From Alphaproteobacteria bacterium (GTDB taxonomy: Bacteria > Pseudomonadota > Alphaproteobacteria > SP197): a stretch of 64,000 bases of DNA. The notes under the pieces are model-generated. The model was not told the DNA's origin, ran no database searches, and worked only from the letters and a program-made list of their open reading frames with translations. Shown here one piece after another: positions 51,942 through 60,942 of the stretch (position 1 is its first letter; each line of letters starts with the position of its first letter). Where the stretch lies: assembly GCA_016869675.1 (NCBI GenBank), contig VGDP01000006.1:51129-115128 (forward strand), read 5' to 3'. Both the position numbers and the translations under genes were made by a program.

Positions 51942-51957
51942 TGTTTCACGTGAAACA
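51942..51957. other. parS: parS centromere site between mnmG and mnmE
   Basis: A second perfect TGTTTCACGTGAAACA, five bases beyond the mnmE stop and 29 bases before the mnmG start. Together with the site at 50003 it gives a pair 1.9 kb apart, typical of a clustered ParB nucleation zone. Confidence 0.97.
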
Positions 51958-51962
51958 TCGGC

Positions 51963-53273
51963 TCACTTGCCGATGCAGAACTCGGCGAACAGCCGGTCCA
52001 GAACGTCCTCCACGTCGACCCGGCCGGTGATGCGCCCCAGGCACCGGGCGGCCAGTCGGAGATCCTCGGCGACCAGTTCGGGCGCCGTGCCGGACGCGGC
52101 CCGATCGAGCGCCGCCAAGGTCGCCTCCAGCTCGGCGCGGTGACGGGCGCGGGTCAGCACCGGCCCGCCCCCCTGCCAGGCTTGGCTCCGCAGGCGGTCG
52201 GTCACCGCGCGGACCAGGGCGTCGATGCCCTCGTCGGTCACGCATGAGATCGGGTACCACGCGGCGCCCGGGCTCGGGCCGGGCCGGGCGAGGTCGCACT
52301 TGTTGATCGCCACGATCGTGCGCTCGTCGGGCGCGAAACCCAGGTCTGGCGCCCCGGTCCCGATGTGTTCCGAGTCGCCGATCAAGATCTTGAGGTCGGC
52401 CTGGTCGGCCGTCCGCCGCGCCCGGCGCATGCCCTCGCGCTCGACCGCGCCGCCGGCGTCGCGCACGCCCGCCGTATCGGCGACCGTGACCGGCAGGCCG
52501 TCCAAATCCAGGCTGACCTCGATCACATCGCGTGTCGTGCCCGGCTCGGGCGCCACGATCGCGGCTTCGCGCCGGGCCAGCCGGTTGAGCAGGCTCGACT
52601 TGCCGACATTGGGTCGGCCGATGATCGCGACGTGGAACCCCTCGCGCAGCCGCTCGCCGCGCCGCCCATCGTCCAGGTGCGCGCGGACCTGGACGGCCAG
52701 ATCGTCGATCGACCGCGCGACCCCGGCCGTCAGGTCGGTCGGCAAACCCTCGTCGGGGAAGTCGATCGCGGCCTCGAGCCTGGCTGACAGGTCGATTAGT
52801 GTACGACGCCATCCGTCATACAGATGGGCGAGGCCGCCTTCGAGTTGGTGTAGTGCCTGGCGCCGCTGTGCGTCCGTCTCGGCGGCGACCAGGTCAGCCA
52901 GACCCTCGGCCGCGGTCAGGTCCAGCTTGCCGTTGGCGAACGCACGCCGGGCGAACTCGCCGGGCTCGGCGGGGCGCAGTCCGGGAATCGCGCCGAGCGC
53001 CCGCAGAACGGCCTCGACCACGGCGCGGCCGCCATGCACCTGGAATTCCGCCATGTCCTCGCCGGTCTCGCTGGCCGGGGCCGGAAACCACAGCACCAGG
53101 GCCTGGTCGATCGGCTGGCCATCGACGTCGCGCAATTGGCGCAAGGCCGCGGTCCGGGGTGCGGGCAAGGGGCCCGCGAGCGCAATCAGCGCCGCCGCCG
53201 CCGCCGGCCCGGAAACGCGCACGACCGCGATCGCGGCGCGCCCCGGCGCGGTGGCCAGGGCGTAGATGGTCAT
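51963..53273 (-). CDS. mnmE: tRNA modification GTPase MnmE
   Basis: 436 aa GTPase partner of MnmG. N-terminal tetrahydrofolate domain TIYALATAPGRAAIAVVRVSGP and EFARRAFANGKLDLTAAEGLADL; G domain G1 IIGRPNVGKSSLLNRL, G2 GTTRD, G3 DTAGVR, G4 INKCDL; and the C-terminal FCIGK with the catalytic Cys. This arrangement is universal. The stop is five bases from a parS site. Confidence 0.98.
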   Translation of the reverse strand: MTIYALATAPGRAAIAVVRVSGPAAAAALIALAGPLPAPRTAALRQLRDVDGQPIDQALVLWFPAPASETGEDMAEFQVHGGRAVVEAVLRALGAIPGLRPAEPGEFARRAFANGKLDLTAAEGLADLVAAETDAQRRQALHQLEGGLAHLYDGWRRTLIDLSARLEAAIDFPDEGLPTDLTAGVARSIDDLAVQVRAHLDDGRRGERLREGFHVAIIGRPNVGKSSLLNRLARREAAIVAPEPGTTRDVIEVSLDLDGLPVTVADTAGVRDAGGAVEREGMRRARRTADQADLKILIGDSEHIGTGAPDLGFAPDERTIVAINKCDLARPGPSPGAAWYPISCVTDEGIDALVRAVTDRLRSQAWQGGGPVLTRARHRAELEATLAALDRAASGTAPELVAEDLRLAARCLGRITGRVDVEDVLDRLFAEFCIGK

Positions 53274-53288
53274 GGAAACAGGCCCGGT

Positions 53289-53645
53289 TCAGGTCTTGGC
53301 GGGCCCGTCCTCGGGCCGCAGCCGCAGCCGCTCGACCGGCCGGCCATCGCGCACATGGCTGGCCAGGATCTCCTCGACGTCCGCTTGGGACGTGTAGCGG
53401 TACCACACGCCATCCGGGTAGACGACCATGGTCGGCCCCAGCTCGCAGCGCTCGAGGCAACCGGCGATGTTGATGCGCACATCGTCGAGCCCCATGGCCT
53501 TCGCGCGCGCCTTCATATGGTCGCGCAACGCCACGGAGCCCTTGGCCGAGCAGCAGCCGCGCGGGTGGCCGTCGGGCCGCACGTTCGTGCAGCAGAACAC
53601 GTGAACGCGGTAGTAGGGCTTCATGCCGTCGCCGGAGACGCTCAT
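53289..53645 (-). CDS. Thioredoxin-like [2Fe-2S] ferredoxin
   Basis: 118 aa with a thioredoxin-like fold. The cluster cysteines lie in VFCCTNVRPDGHPRGCCSAKG and INIAGCLERCELGPTMVVYP. It is a small cytoplasmic electron carrier. ATG 53645 overlaps the stop of the upstream small gene (ATGA), which favours it, although the family domain begins at KPYYRVHVF from ATG 53624. Confidence 0.93.
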   Translation of the reverse strand: MSVSGDGMKPYYRVHVFCCTNVRPDGHPRGCCSAKGSVALRDHMKARAKAMGLDDVRINIAGCLERCELGPTMVVYPDGVWYRYTSQADVEEILASHVRDGRPVERLRLRPEDGPAKT

Positions 53646-53872
53646 GTCTTATCCGTTCCCTCGGTCCAGAAGGCCTTGAGCGCGCCGAGCGCCGGGCCGC
53701 CGGCACCCGGCCACGCCTTGACGACGGCCTCGGGGTTCATGCCCGCCACGGCCTCAGCGGTCCGGGCGGCCATCGCGTCGATGGCGATCTCTTGCACCGG
53801 CGCGAGATCCGGCAGGCCGAGGAAGGTGCGCAGCTCCTCGGGCGTGCAATCGATGTCGAACTTGATCTTCAT
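53642..53872 (-). CDS. DUF6489 family protein
   Basis: 76 aa from the ATG at 53872. KIKFDIDCTPEELRTFLGLPDLAPVQ is the conserved opening of a small alphaproteobacterial family of unknown function. An in-frame ATG at 53917 would add 15 residues without homology. It is translationally coupled to the ferredoxin gene through an ATGA overlap; the pair often co-occurs (from memory of the family). Confidence 0.82.
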   Translation of the reverse strand: MKIKFDIDCTPEELRTFLGLPDLAPVQEIAIDAMAARTAEAVAGMNPEAVVKAWPGAGGPALGALKAFWTEGTDKT

Positions 53873-54004
53873 CGCCGGGTGGGCCGCGTATGGCAAATGC
53901 TCATCGAAATCAATCAAGATGGAACTTGCCCCGCGTGCGGCCGGCGCGCACGTTAGGCCAAGGCGGCCAGCGCGACAAGACCGTGCCGGAGCAGGAGTCC
54001 GAGA

Positions 54005-56032
54005 ATGACCAACAGGCTGGCCGACGAGGCGTCACCCTATCTGCTGCAACACAAGGACAACCCGGTCGACTGGCGACCGTGGGGGTCCGAAGCCCTGGCC
54101 GAGGCGGCAGGACGCGCCAAGCCGATCCTGCTGTCGGTCGGTTACGCCGCGTGCCACTGGTGCCACGTCATGGCGCACGAGAGCTTCGAGAACCCGGCGA
54201 TCGCGGCGCTGATGAACGAGCTCTTCGTCAACATCAAGGTCGACCGGGAGGAACGGCCCGATATCGACCAGATCTACCAGGCGGCGCTGGCGCTGCTCGG
54301 CCAATCGGGCGGTTGGCCGCTGACCATGTTCCTGACGCCTAAGGGCGAGCCCTTCTGGGGTGGGACCTATTTTCCGCCCGAGCCGCGCTGGGGCCGGCCC
54401 GGCTTCCCCGAGATCCTTCGCTCGGTCGCCACGGCCTACCGCAGCGCGCCCGAGAAGGTCGACAACAACCGCCGCGCCCTAACGGTGGCGCTGGCCGACA
54501 TGGCACGCAAGGGTGATCCGCGCGCCATCGACCTTGAACTCGTGGACCAGGCGGCCCGCGCGCTCCTCTCAACGGTCGACCTGGCCAACGGCGGACTCGG
54601 CGCGGCACCCAAGTTCCCCCAGGTCGCCGGATTCGAGGCGCTGTGGCGCGCCTGGCTGCGCACCGGGGACGATGCCTTCAAGGTCGCCTCGCTTGTCACC
54701 GCCGATCGTATGTGCCAGGGCGGCATCTATGACCACGTCGGCGGCGGCTTCGCGCGCTACTCGGTCGACGATCGCTGGCTGGTGCCGCACTTCGAGAAGA
54801 TGCTCTACGACAACGCACTGCTGGTCGGTTGGCTGACCGAACTCGCGCGCGAGACCGGCTCGCGCCTCTACGCCGCGCGCGTCGCCGAAACGATCGAGTG
54901 GGCGCTGCGCGAGATGCGGCTGGCCGAGGGCGGTTTCGCCAGCAGCCTGGACGCGGATTCCGAGGGCGAGGAGGGCCGGTTCTACGTCTGGACCGAGGCC
55001 GAGATCGACCGCGTGCTCGGGCCGGCCGCGGCCCTGTTCAAGCTGCACTACGACGTGGACGCCGAAGGCAACTGGGAAGGTCATACGATCCTGAACCGTG
55101 GCCGTTCGGCCCTGGGCGACGAGGCACTCGAAACACAACTCGCACGGATGCGTGCGGATTTGCTCGGCGCGCGCGCCGCGCGGGTCCGACCGGGATTCGA
55201 CGACAAGGTTCTGGCCGATTGGAACGGCCTGATGATCGCGGCGCTGGCCGAGGCCGCGTTCGCGTGGCAACGGCCGGATTGGCTCGAGGCCGCGCGCGCC
55301 GCCTTCGCCTTCGTGGCCGGTCCCATGAGCCTGCCGGACGGCCGGCTGCGCCACGCCACGCGCGATGGCCGGTTCGTCGCCATGGCCGTGCTCGACGACT
55401 ACGCGGCGATGGCGCGCGCCGCCCTGACGCTCCACGAGATCACCGACGAACCCGATTATCTCGAGCGCGCCAAGGCATGGGTCACCGTCGCCGATCGCGA
55501 CTACGCCGACCCGAACGGCGGCTACTTCCTCACGGCGCGCGACGCCGAGGCCCTGATCGTCCGCACCAAATCGGCGGTCGACAGCCCGTGCCCTTCGGGC
55601 AACGGACTGATGGCGATCAACCACGCCCGGCTCTACCACCTGACCGGCGAGGACGCGCACCGCGCGCGCGCCGCCGCGACGCTCGCCGCCTTCGGCACCG
55701 AGGCGCGCAAGAACGTCTATGGGCTCTCGACCCTGTTCAACGCGGCCGAGACGCTCGAACGCGCGATCCAGGTGGTCATCGTGGGGCATCGGGCCGACGC
55801 CGGGACCCAGGCGCTGCTGCGCGCCGTCGCCGGCGTCAGCGTGCCGGCCCGCGTGCTACAGGTCGTAGCACCGGGCGCAACCCTGCCCGCCACGCATCCG
55901 GCGCTCGGCAAGGGCCAGGTCGGCAAACGTCCTACAGCGTATGTCTGCGTCGGGCCGACCTGCTCGCTGCCGGTGGCCGAGCCCAACGTGCTCGCCGAGG
56001 CCCTGCGCACGGCCCGCCGCGCCGGCGACTGA
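54005..56032 (+). CDS. Thioredoxin-domain protein of the YyaL/SSP411 (DUF255) family
   Basis: 675 aa, full length. The N-terminal thioredoxin-like domain starts [21 protein letters not shown] and holds the CHWCHVM motif (CxxC) after ILLSVGYAA, then [18 protein letters not shown] and [16 protein letters not shown]. The C-terminal part is a six-hairpin glycosidase-like alpha/alpha barrel ([15 protein letters not shown]..., [13 protein letters not shown]). Its biological reaction is not established. After the stop, 56033-56242 shows nothing supportable. Confidence 0.93.
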   Translation: MTNRLADEASPYLLQHKDNPVDWRPWGSEALAEAAGRAKPILLSVGYAACHWCHVMAHESFENPAIAALMNELFVNIKVDREERPDIDQIYQAALALLGQSGGWPLTMFLTPKGEPFWGGTYFPPEPRWGRPGFPEILRSVATAYRSAPEKVDNNRRALTVALADMARKGDPRAIDLELVDQAARALLSTVDLANGGLGAAPKFPQVAGFEALWRAWLRTGDDAFKVASLVTADRMCQGGIYDHVGGGFARYSVDDRWLVPHFEKMLYDNALLVGWLTELARETGSRLYAARVAETIEWALREMRLAEGGFASSLDADSEGEEGRFYVWTEAEIDRVLGPAAALFKLHYDVDAEGNWEGHTILNRGRSALGDEALETQLARMRADLLGARAARVRPGFDDKVLADWNGLMIAALAEAAFAWQRPDWLEAARAAFAFVAGPMSLPDGRLRHATRDGRFVAMAVLDDYAAMARAALTLHEITDEPDYLERAKAWVTVADRDYADPNGGYFLTARDAEALIVRTKSAVDSPCPSGNGLMAINHARLYHLTGEDAHRARAAATLAAFGTEARKNVYGLSTLFNAAETLERAIQVVIVGHRADAGTQALLRAVAGVSVPARVLQVVAPGATLPATHPALGKGQVGKRPTAYVCVGPTCSLPVAEPNVLAEALRTARRAGD

Positions 56033-56242
56033 ATCGTTCTGGCTCGCTACGATCCGTCGCGGTAACGTGATGGTAACGGGGCCGTAAAGCGCGACACCGA
56101 GCAGCCCGAGCGCAAGCGTCAGCGTGGCGGCGCCCGCGCCGCCACCGCCCGACATCGACGCAGCGAGCCTAGTCGTCTAGGTCCGCCGCCGTCGTCGGGC
56201 ACGCGGTCCTAGAGCGGTTTCAAGACCCGCGGAGCCACTCCA

Positions 56243-56353
56243 ATTGTCATCCCCGGGCCGACCGAAGGGCGGAACCGGGGATCCAGAGCCGAAGCCCCCA
56301 ACAGCGGCCCTGGTCTTCCGGTTCGCCGCGTCCGCGGCGTCCGGAAGTGACGG
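56243..56353. repeat. Dispersed palindromic repeat, copy 2
   Basis: Gap-free homologue of 36133-36243, beginning ATTGTCATCCCCGGGCCG and ending in a Gly/Arg-coding-like palindrome (CGCCGCGTCCGCGGCG). It again lies between two converging genes. The other parts of 56033-56455 hold no gene. Confidence 0.85.
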
Positions 56354-56455
56354 TCCGTGACTTCAAAAATCTGAAGCCGCTATAGGTTTTCGCGTCGCGG
56401 GCGAAGTATTCCGATCGGACGGAACCCGGATGGTTCCATCCGATCGGATGATGCC

Positions 56456-56665
56456 TTAGCGGACGAGAGACAGATTCTCGGCCGAGACTTTGCCGTCCCT
56501 GCCGTTCTGCAGGTCGTACCGTACCTTCTGGCCTTCGTTCAGGCCGCTGAGCCCGGCGCGCTCGACCGCCGAAATGTGGACGAAGACGTCCTTCGAGCCG
56601 TCATCCGGCGCGATGAAGCCATAGCCCTTGGCGCTGTTGAACCACTTGATGGTCCCTTGAGACAT
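56456..56665 (-). CDS. Cold-shock protein (CspA family)
   Basis: 69-aa single-stranded RNA/DNA-binding OB-fold protein that melts mRNA structure. RNP1 is KGYGFIAP and RNP2 is VFVHISAVE; the start is MSQGTIKWFNSAKG. It ends at the usual position. The upstream region contains a degraded second copy of its VFVHISA segment. Confidence 0.96.
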   Translation of the reverse strand: MSQGTIKWFNSAKGYGFIAPDDGSKDVFVHISAVERAGLSGLNEGQKVRYDLQNGRDGKVSAENLSLVR

Positions 56666-56716
56666 AGATCATTCCATTCGCTAGGTTGCGTCCACCGGAC
56701 ACGCTGCCCGGTGGGT

Positions 56717-56760
56717 CGTCGAACGCCGAAATCTGGATGAAGACGGCATCCATTCGTCAT
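56717..56760 (-). pseudogene. Degraded fragment of a cold-shock gene
   Basis: These 44 bases match 56559-56604 of the intact csp gene with a few substitutions and small gaps. In frame they read DAVFIQISAFD, aligned with DVFVHISAVE. It is a relic of a duplicated csp gene or of an older upstream copy. The rest of 56666-56819 shows no gene. Confidence 0.5.
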
Positions 56761-56819
56761 CGCGGGGCAGAACCGCCACCCCGACGACGACCAATGCCCG
56801 CCTCATAACGGTTCTTGCG

Positions 56820-57186
56820 TCAGGATGCCAGCGTCGGCTTATCCTCGGCAAGCCGCGCCACCAGCCATTCGGCGATGCCGCGCCGCGTCCAGTATTTGCG
56901 CGGGCCGGGCGGCGGTGGAACTTCAGTCGGCAGCGCATCGCCCTCGGCCAGATAGACGCGCAGGGCCTTGAGGCTGGCGGTCGACGGGCCGGCTGGCGAC
57001 GCCGGCGTTGATGACGTAGATGCCGCCGGCGTTGTCCTCGGCCAGGCCGTTCGGCGTGGGCAGGGTGACGCCGCTGGCGTTGCCGGCCTCGGAAAACCAG
57101 ACGGCGGCCTCGCCCGCGTCGTTGGCGTCGCTGTCGCCGTTCAGCCAGGATGCGCCCGAGGGGGCAGACAAGCGCATCCGTACCAT
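56820..57186 (-). pseudogene. Mosaic of gene fragments, frameshifted
   Basis: A first frame from ATG 57186 reads like a natural protein (WLNGDSDANDAGEAAVWF, NASGVTLPTPNGLAED, IYVINAG) down to about 56988. There the sense moves to another frame (56984-56820): ASLKALRVYLAEGDALP and RKYWTRRGIAEWLVARLAED, ending KPTLAS. The second part resembles the interior of an alphaproteobacterial hypothetical protein with a YWTRRGIAEWL motif, cut short. No full gene fits. These are probably remains of two genes at the end of the importer operon. Confidence 0.5.
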
Positions 57187-57230
57187 GAGGTGATCGTACC
57201 TGGGTCCGGTCGGCCCGGCTGTGTCGGCCG

Positions 57231-59069
57231 TCACACGTGCGCGCGAAGGCCTCGCGCGCCCGGTTCGGGCTCCAGCACCGCCGCGACCAGCGCCCGGGTG
57301 TAGGTCTGGCTCGGCCGGTCGCAGATGTCCGCCGCCGTGCCGATTTCGGCGATCCGGCCGCGATGAAGCACGACGATGCGATCGGCCAGCGCGCGCACCA
57401 CTGCCAGGTCGTGGCTGACCAGGATGCATGCGACGCCACGCTCCACCGTCAGGTCGCGCAGCAGGCCGAGCACGGAAGCCTGGACCGAGACATCGAGTGC
57501 CGACGTTACCTCGTCGCACAGGATCAGGTCCGGCTCGGCGGCGAAGGCGCGCGCGATGGCGACGCGCTGCTTCTCGCCGCCCGAGAGCTGGCCCGGATAG
57601 CGCCGCAGGTACGTCGCATCGAGCCGGACCGAGCGCAGCAGGTCGGCCGCGCGCGCCTCGGCCGCGACGCCGCCCAGTCCAAAGTACAGCCCCAGCGGCT
57701 GGGCCAGGATCTCGGCGATGGTGTGGCGCGGGTTGAGCGAGGCGTCGGGGTTCTGGAACACGAGCTGGACCCGGCGCAGCACGTCGCGCTCGCGCCGTGC
57801 AGCCGGCCGGTCGAGCACGATCGCCCCATCGAACACGATGGCGCCGCCCGAGGCCGGCCACAAACCGGTGATGGCGCGCAGGATGGTCGACTTGCCGCTG
57901 CCCGATTCTCCGACCAGACCCAGCACCTCGCCACGGCGCAACGAGACCGTCACGCCGTCCACCGCCTTGGCCGGCATCGGCCCGCCGAGCAGGCCACGCT
58001 TGCCGTAGCTGACGGCCAGGTCGCGAATGTCCAGCACGATGGCGCCGTCCTTGACCGCCCCGGACACCGCGTCCCCCGGCCATGCGTCCAGGCCGCGCGG
58101 TTCGGCATGGTGGCAGGCGGCACGGCCCTCCGGCTCGCCGGGCAGGGGCTCCAGCACCGGCGGGAGGCGGGTGCAACGCTCGTCGGCGCGCGGGCAACGT
58201 TCGGCGTAGCGGCAGCCCGGCCGATCGGTCCCCGGCGCGGGCGGGCGCCCGGGGATCGCGGCAGGAATCCGCCCCGTGCCAAGGCGTGGGATCGAAGCGA
58301 GCAGACCCTGGGTATAGGGGTGGGCCGGGCGCGCGAGCACCGCATCGACACCGCGCGCCTCGACGATCGCACCGGCGTACATGATCGCGACGCGATCCGC
58401 CAGATGGGCGATCACGCCCAGGTCGTGGCTGACGCACACCATGGCCATGCCCTTGGCCGCGCGCAGGTCGCGCAGCAGGTCGAGGATGTGGAGCTGCGTG
58501 GTGACATCGAGACCCGTCGTCGGTTCATCCAGCAGCAGCACGTCCGGGTCGCCGGCAAGCGCCATGGCCACGGCGATGCGCTGCTGCTGGCCGCCCGACA
58601 GCTCGTGCGGATAGCGGCGCGCGATCACGGCCGGGTCGGGCAGGCGCACGTCGGCGATCAGGCCGAGAATGCGCTCGTGCCGCGCCGGGCCCACCAGCGA
58701 GGTGTGCAGATCGAGCGACTCGCCGATCTGCTCGCCGACCCGGATCGTCGGCGTCAGCGACTGACCGGCGTTCTGGGGCACAAGCGCGATGGTCCCGCCG
58801 CGCACCGCGTCGAGGTCGGCCTCGCTCATCGAGAACAGCGCGCGGCCGTGATAACGCGCCGCGCCGCCGATCAGGCGCAAACCCGGCTTGAGGAAGCCCA
58901 TCATGGCGTAGAGCAGGGTGCTCTTGCCGCAACCAGACTCGCCCGCTAGGCCAAGTACCTCGCCCTGGGCCAGGTCGATCGAGATGCCGTCGAGCACGCG
59001 GGCGTCCGCGCCCGCCCGGGTGGTGAAGCCGACCGCCAGGTCATCGACGACCAGGATCGGCGGGTTCAC
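57231..59069 (-). CDS. Dual ATP-binding protein of a Dpp/Opp-type importer
   Basis: 612 aa with two ABC ATPase domains. Domain 1: Walker [10 protein letters not shown], signature [10 protein letters not shown], Walker [12 protein letters not shown], then the Cys-containing oligopeptide-type zinc/iron-like motif [16 protein letters not shown]. Domain 2: [19 protein letters not shown], Walker [13 protein letters not shown] with Val in place of the usual Pro. GTG 59069 overlaps the preceding permease stop (GTGA). It is the last gene of a four-gene importer operon. Confidence 0.92.
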   Translation of the reverse strand: MNPPILVVDDLAVGFTTRAGADARVLDGISIDLAQGEVLGLAGESGCGKSTLLYAMMGFLKPGLRLIGGAARYHGRALFSMSEADLDAVRGGTIALVPQNAGQSLTPTIRVGEQIGESLDLHTSLVGPARHERILGLIADVRLPDPAVIARRYPHELSGGQQQRIAVAMALAGDPDVLLLDEPTTGLDVTTQLHILDLLRDLRAAKGMAMVCVSHDLGVIAHLADRVAIMYAGAIVEARGVDAVLARPAHPYTQGLLASIPRLGTGRIPAAIPGRPPAPGTDRPGCRYAERCPRADERCTRLPPVLEPLPGEPEGRAACHHAEPRGLDAWPGDAVSGAVKDGAIVLDIRDLAVSYGKRGLLGGPMPAKAVDGVTVSLRRGEVLGLVGESGSGKSTILRAITGLWPASGGAIVFDGAIVLDRPAARRERDVLRRVQLVFQNPDASLNPRHTIAEILAQPLGLYFGLGGVAAEARAADLLRSVRLDATYLRRYPGQLSGGEKQRVAIARAFAAEPDLILCDEVTSALDVSVQASVLGLLRDLTVERGVACILVSHDLAVVRALADRIVVLHRGRIAEIGTAADICDRPSQTYTRALVAAVLEPEPGARGLRAHV

Positions 59070-59953
59070 AGCGGCGCCTTCTGGCTGCGGTCGATGCCCA
59101 GCGCCTTGGCCAGGGCGTCGGCCGCCAGGTTGATGCCGATGATCAGGCTGGCCAGGGCGACCATGGGGGCCACGACGGTCCACGGCGCGGTCGCCATGAT
59201 GCCGCGTGAGTCCGAGATCATCAGGCCCCAGTCGGGCGTCGGCGGCGCCACGCCGAAGCCGAGGAACGACAGGGAGCTGAAGCCGAGCAGCATCCACGAC
59301 CAGTTCATGGCCGCCTCGACCGCCAGGCTGTCGCGCACGTTGGGCATCAACTCGCGGTTGACGATGGTCCAGCGGTCGTGACCGCGCGCCTGGGCCGCCA
59401 GCACGAAGTCCTTGGTCACGATGTCGAGGGCCGCGGCGCGGGCAATGCGGATCACCGTCAAGCCGTAGCTGAAGCCCAGGATGAAGATGAGCACGACGGT
59501 GCCGGTGCCGAGGATCGTGACGAACAGCAGCAGGGTCAGGATCCACGGGATCGACAGCAGCGCGTCGACCACGCGCATGACCCATTCGTCGATCCGCCCG
59601 CCGACCAGGCCAAGCATCATGCCGAGCAGGCCGCCCCAGATCATGGCGATGATGCTGGCGAGCGCGGTGATCAGCAGGGCCTCGCGGCCTCCCAGCAACG
59701 TGCGCGTGAAGACATCGCGCCCTAGCTTGTCGGTGCCCAGCCAGTGCTCGGCACCCGGCGCCACCAGCATCGACGTGACATCCTGAGCCACCGGGTCGTA
59801 GGGCGCGATCCACGGTGAGACGAGCGCCAGGACCACGTGGGCCAGGACGATCGCCAAGCCGATCGCGCCAGACCGGCGCCCCACCATGTCGCGCAGCCAG
59901 GCAAGCCGGTGCGGACGGGCCGCTGCGTTCGGGGTTTCGAGCGCGATCGACAC
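59066..59953 (-). CDS. ABC importer permease (DppC type)
   Basis: 295 aa, about six helices. Opening helix GAIGLAIVLAHVVLALVSPW and the DppC marker WLGTDKLGRDVFTRTLLGGR. The EAA loop reads VLAAQARGHDRWTIVNRELM. It forms the channel with the DppB-type partner, whose stop lies two bases upstream. Confidence 0.92.
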   Translation of the reverse strand: MSIALETPNAAARPHRLAWLRDMVGRRSGAIGLAIVLAHVVLALVSPWIAPYDPVAQDVTSMLVAPGAEHWLGTDKLGRDVFTRTLLGGREALLITALASIIAMIWGGLLGMMLGLVGGRIDEWVMRVVDALLSIPWILTLLLFVTILGTGTVVLIFILGFSYGLTVIRIARAAALDIVTKDFVLAAQARGHDRWTIVNRELMPNVRDSLAVEAAMNWSWMLLGFSSLSFLGFGVAPPTPDWGLMISDSRGIMATAPWTVVAPMVALASLIIGINLAADALAKALGIDRSQKAPL

Positions 59954-59955
59954 GG

Positions 59956-60909
59956 TCAGGCCCGGTACGTGCGCAGGCGAGGGTTCAGCGCGAGCGCCAG
60001 CAGGTCAGCCAGCAGGTTGACGCCGATATAGACCGAGGCCAGCAGCAGGGCGATGGTCTGGACCAGTGGCAGGTCCCGGTCGCTCACCGCGTCGACCGAC
60101 AGCCTGCCGATGCCCGGATAGTTGAACACCGTCTCGGTCACCACCACGCCGCCCAGCAGCCAGGCGATGGTCAGGCCGATCAGGTTGATCGACGGCAGCA
60201 GGGAGTTGGGCAGCACGTGGCGCCAGACGATGCGCCGGAACGGGACGCCCTTGAGCCGCGCCATGGTGACGAAGTCGCTCTGCAGGGTGTCGATCACGCT
60301 GGTGCGCACCAGGCGCAGGATGTGCGCGACCATGACCAGCGTCAGCGCCACGGTCGGCAGCACGGTGTTGGACATCAGGTCCAGGATCGGTGCGTTGGCG
60401 CTGACCGTGACGACACCGTTGGTCCAGCCCAGCCCTATGGCGAAGACGAGAATCAGCACTGTCGCCGACACGAAGTCCGGGATCGTCATCGCGAAGATCG
60501 CGCCCGACGACAGGGCGATGTCGAGCGGCCGGTCGCGCGCCAGCCCGGCCATGACGCCCAGCACTAGGGCCAGGGGAATGCCGACCAGGGACGCGGTCAG
60601 CGCCAGCACGACCGTGTTGCGGAACCGCCAGCCCACAAGGTCGGCGATCGGCTTGTTGCGCTTCATCGAGACGCCCAGATCGCCCTGGACGAAGCCCGCC
60701 GCCCAATCCACCCAGCGCACGATCGCCGGGGTACTGAGCCCCCGGTTCTCGCGGCAGGCGGCAAGGATGGTCGGGTCCTTCGCCGCGCGCCCCAGATAGG
60801 CCGTGCACGCGTCGCCCGGCAGCACCTCGACCGCCACGAAGATGACGACCGATACGATGAGGAGCGTGACCAGGGACGAGCCAAGCCGGCGGAGCACGAG
60901 CCGGATCAC
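59956..60909 (-). CDS. ABC importer permease (DppB type)
   Basis: 317 aa, about six helices. N-terminus MIRLVLRRLGSSLVTLLIVS, then the periplasmic GLSTPAIVRWVDWAAGFVQGD and a cytoplasmic loop MARLKGVPFRRIVWRHVLPN (EAA site). The cluster is binding protein, DppB, DppC, ATPase, the normal order. Confidence 0.92.
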   Translation of the reverse strand: MIRLVLRRLGSSLVTLLIVSVVIFVAVEVLPGDACTAYLGRAAKDPTILAACRENRGLSTPAIVRWVDWAAGFVQGDLGVSMKRNKPIADLVGWRFRNTVVLALTASLVGIPLALVLGVMAGLARDRPLDIALSSGAIFAMTIPDFVSATVLILVFAIGLGWTNGVVTVSANAPILDLMSNTVLPTVALTLVMVAHILRLVRTSVIDTLQSDFVTMARLKGVPFRRIVWRHVLPNSLLPSINLIGLTIAWLLGGVVVTETVFNYPGIGRLSVDAVSDRDLPLVQTIALLLASVYIGVNLLADLLALALNPRLRTYRA

Positions 60910-60942
60910 GGTCGCGCTCCGCCGCTGTTGGCTAACGCGGCC

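Noticed and set aside
55856..56155. 99-codon - strand frame with one hydrophobic helix after the YyaL gene
   Set aside because: Most of it lies antisense to the YyaL 3' end, there is no ribosome site and no homology; the helix alone is weak evidence.
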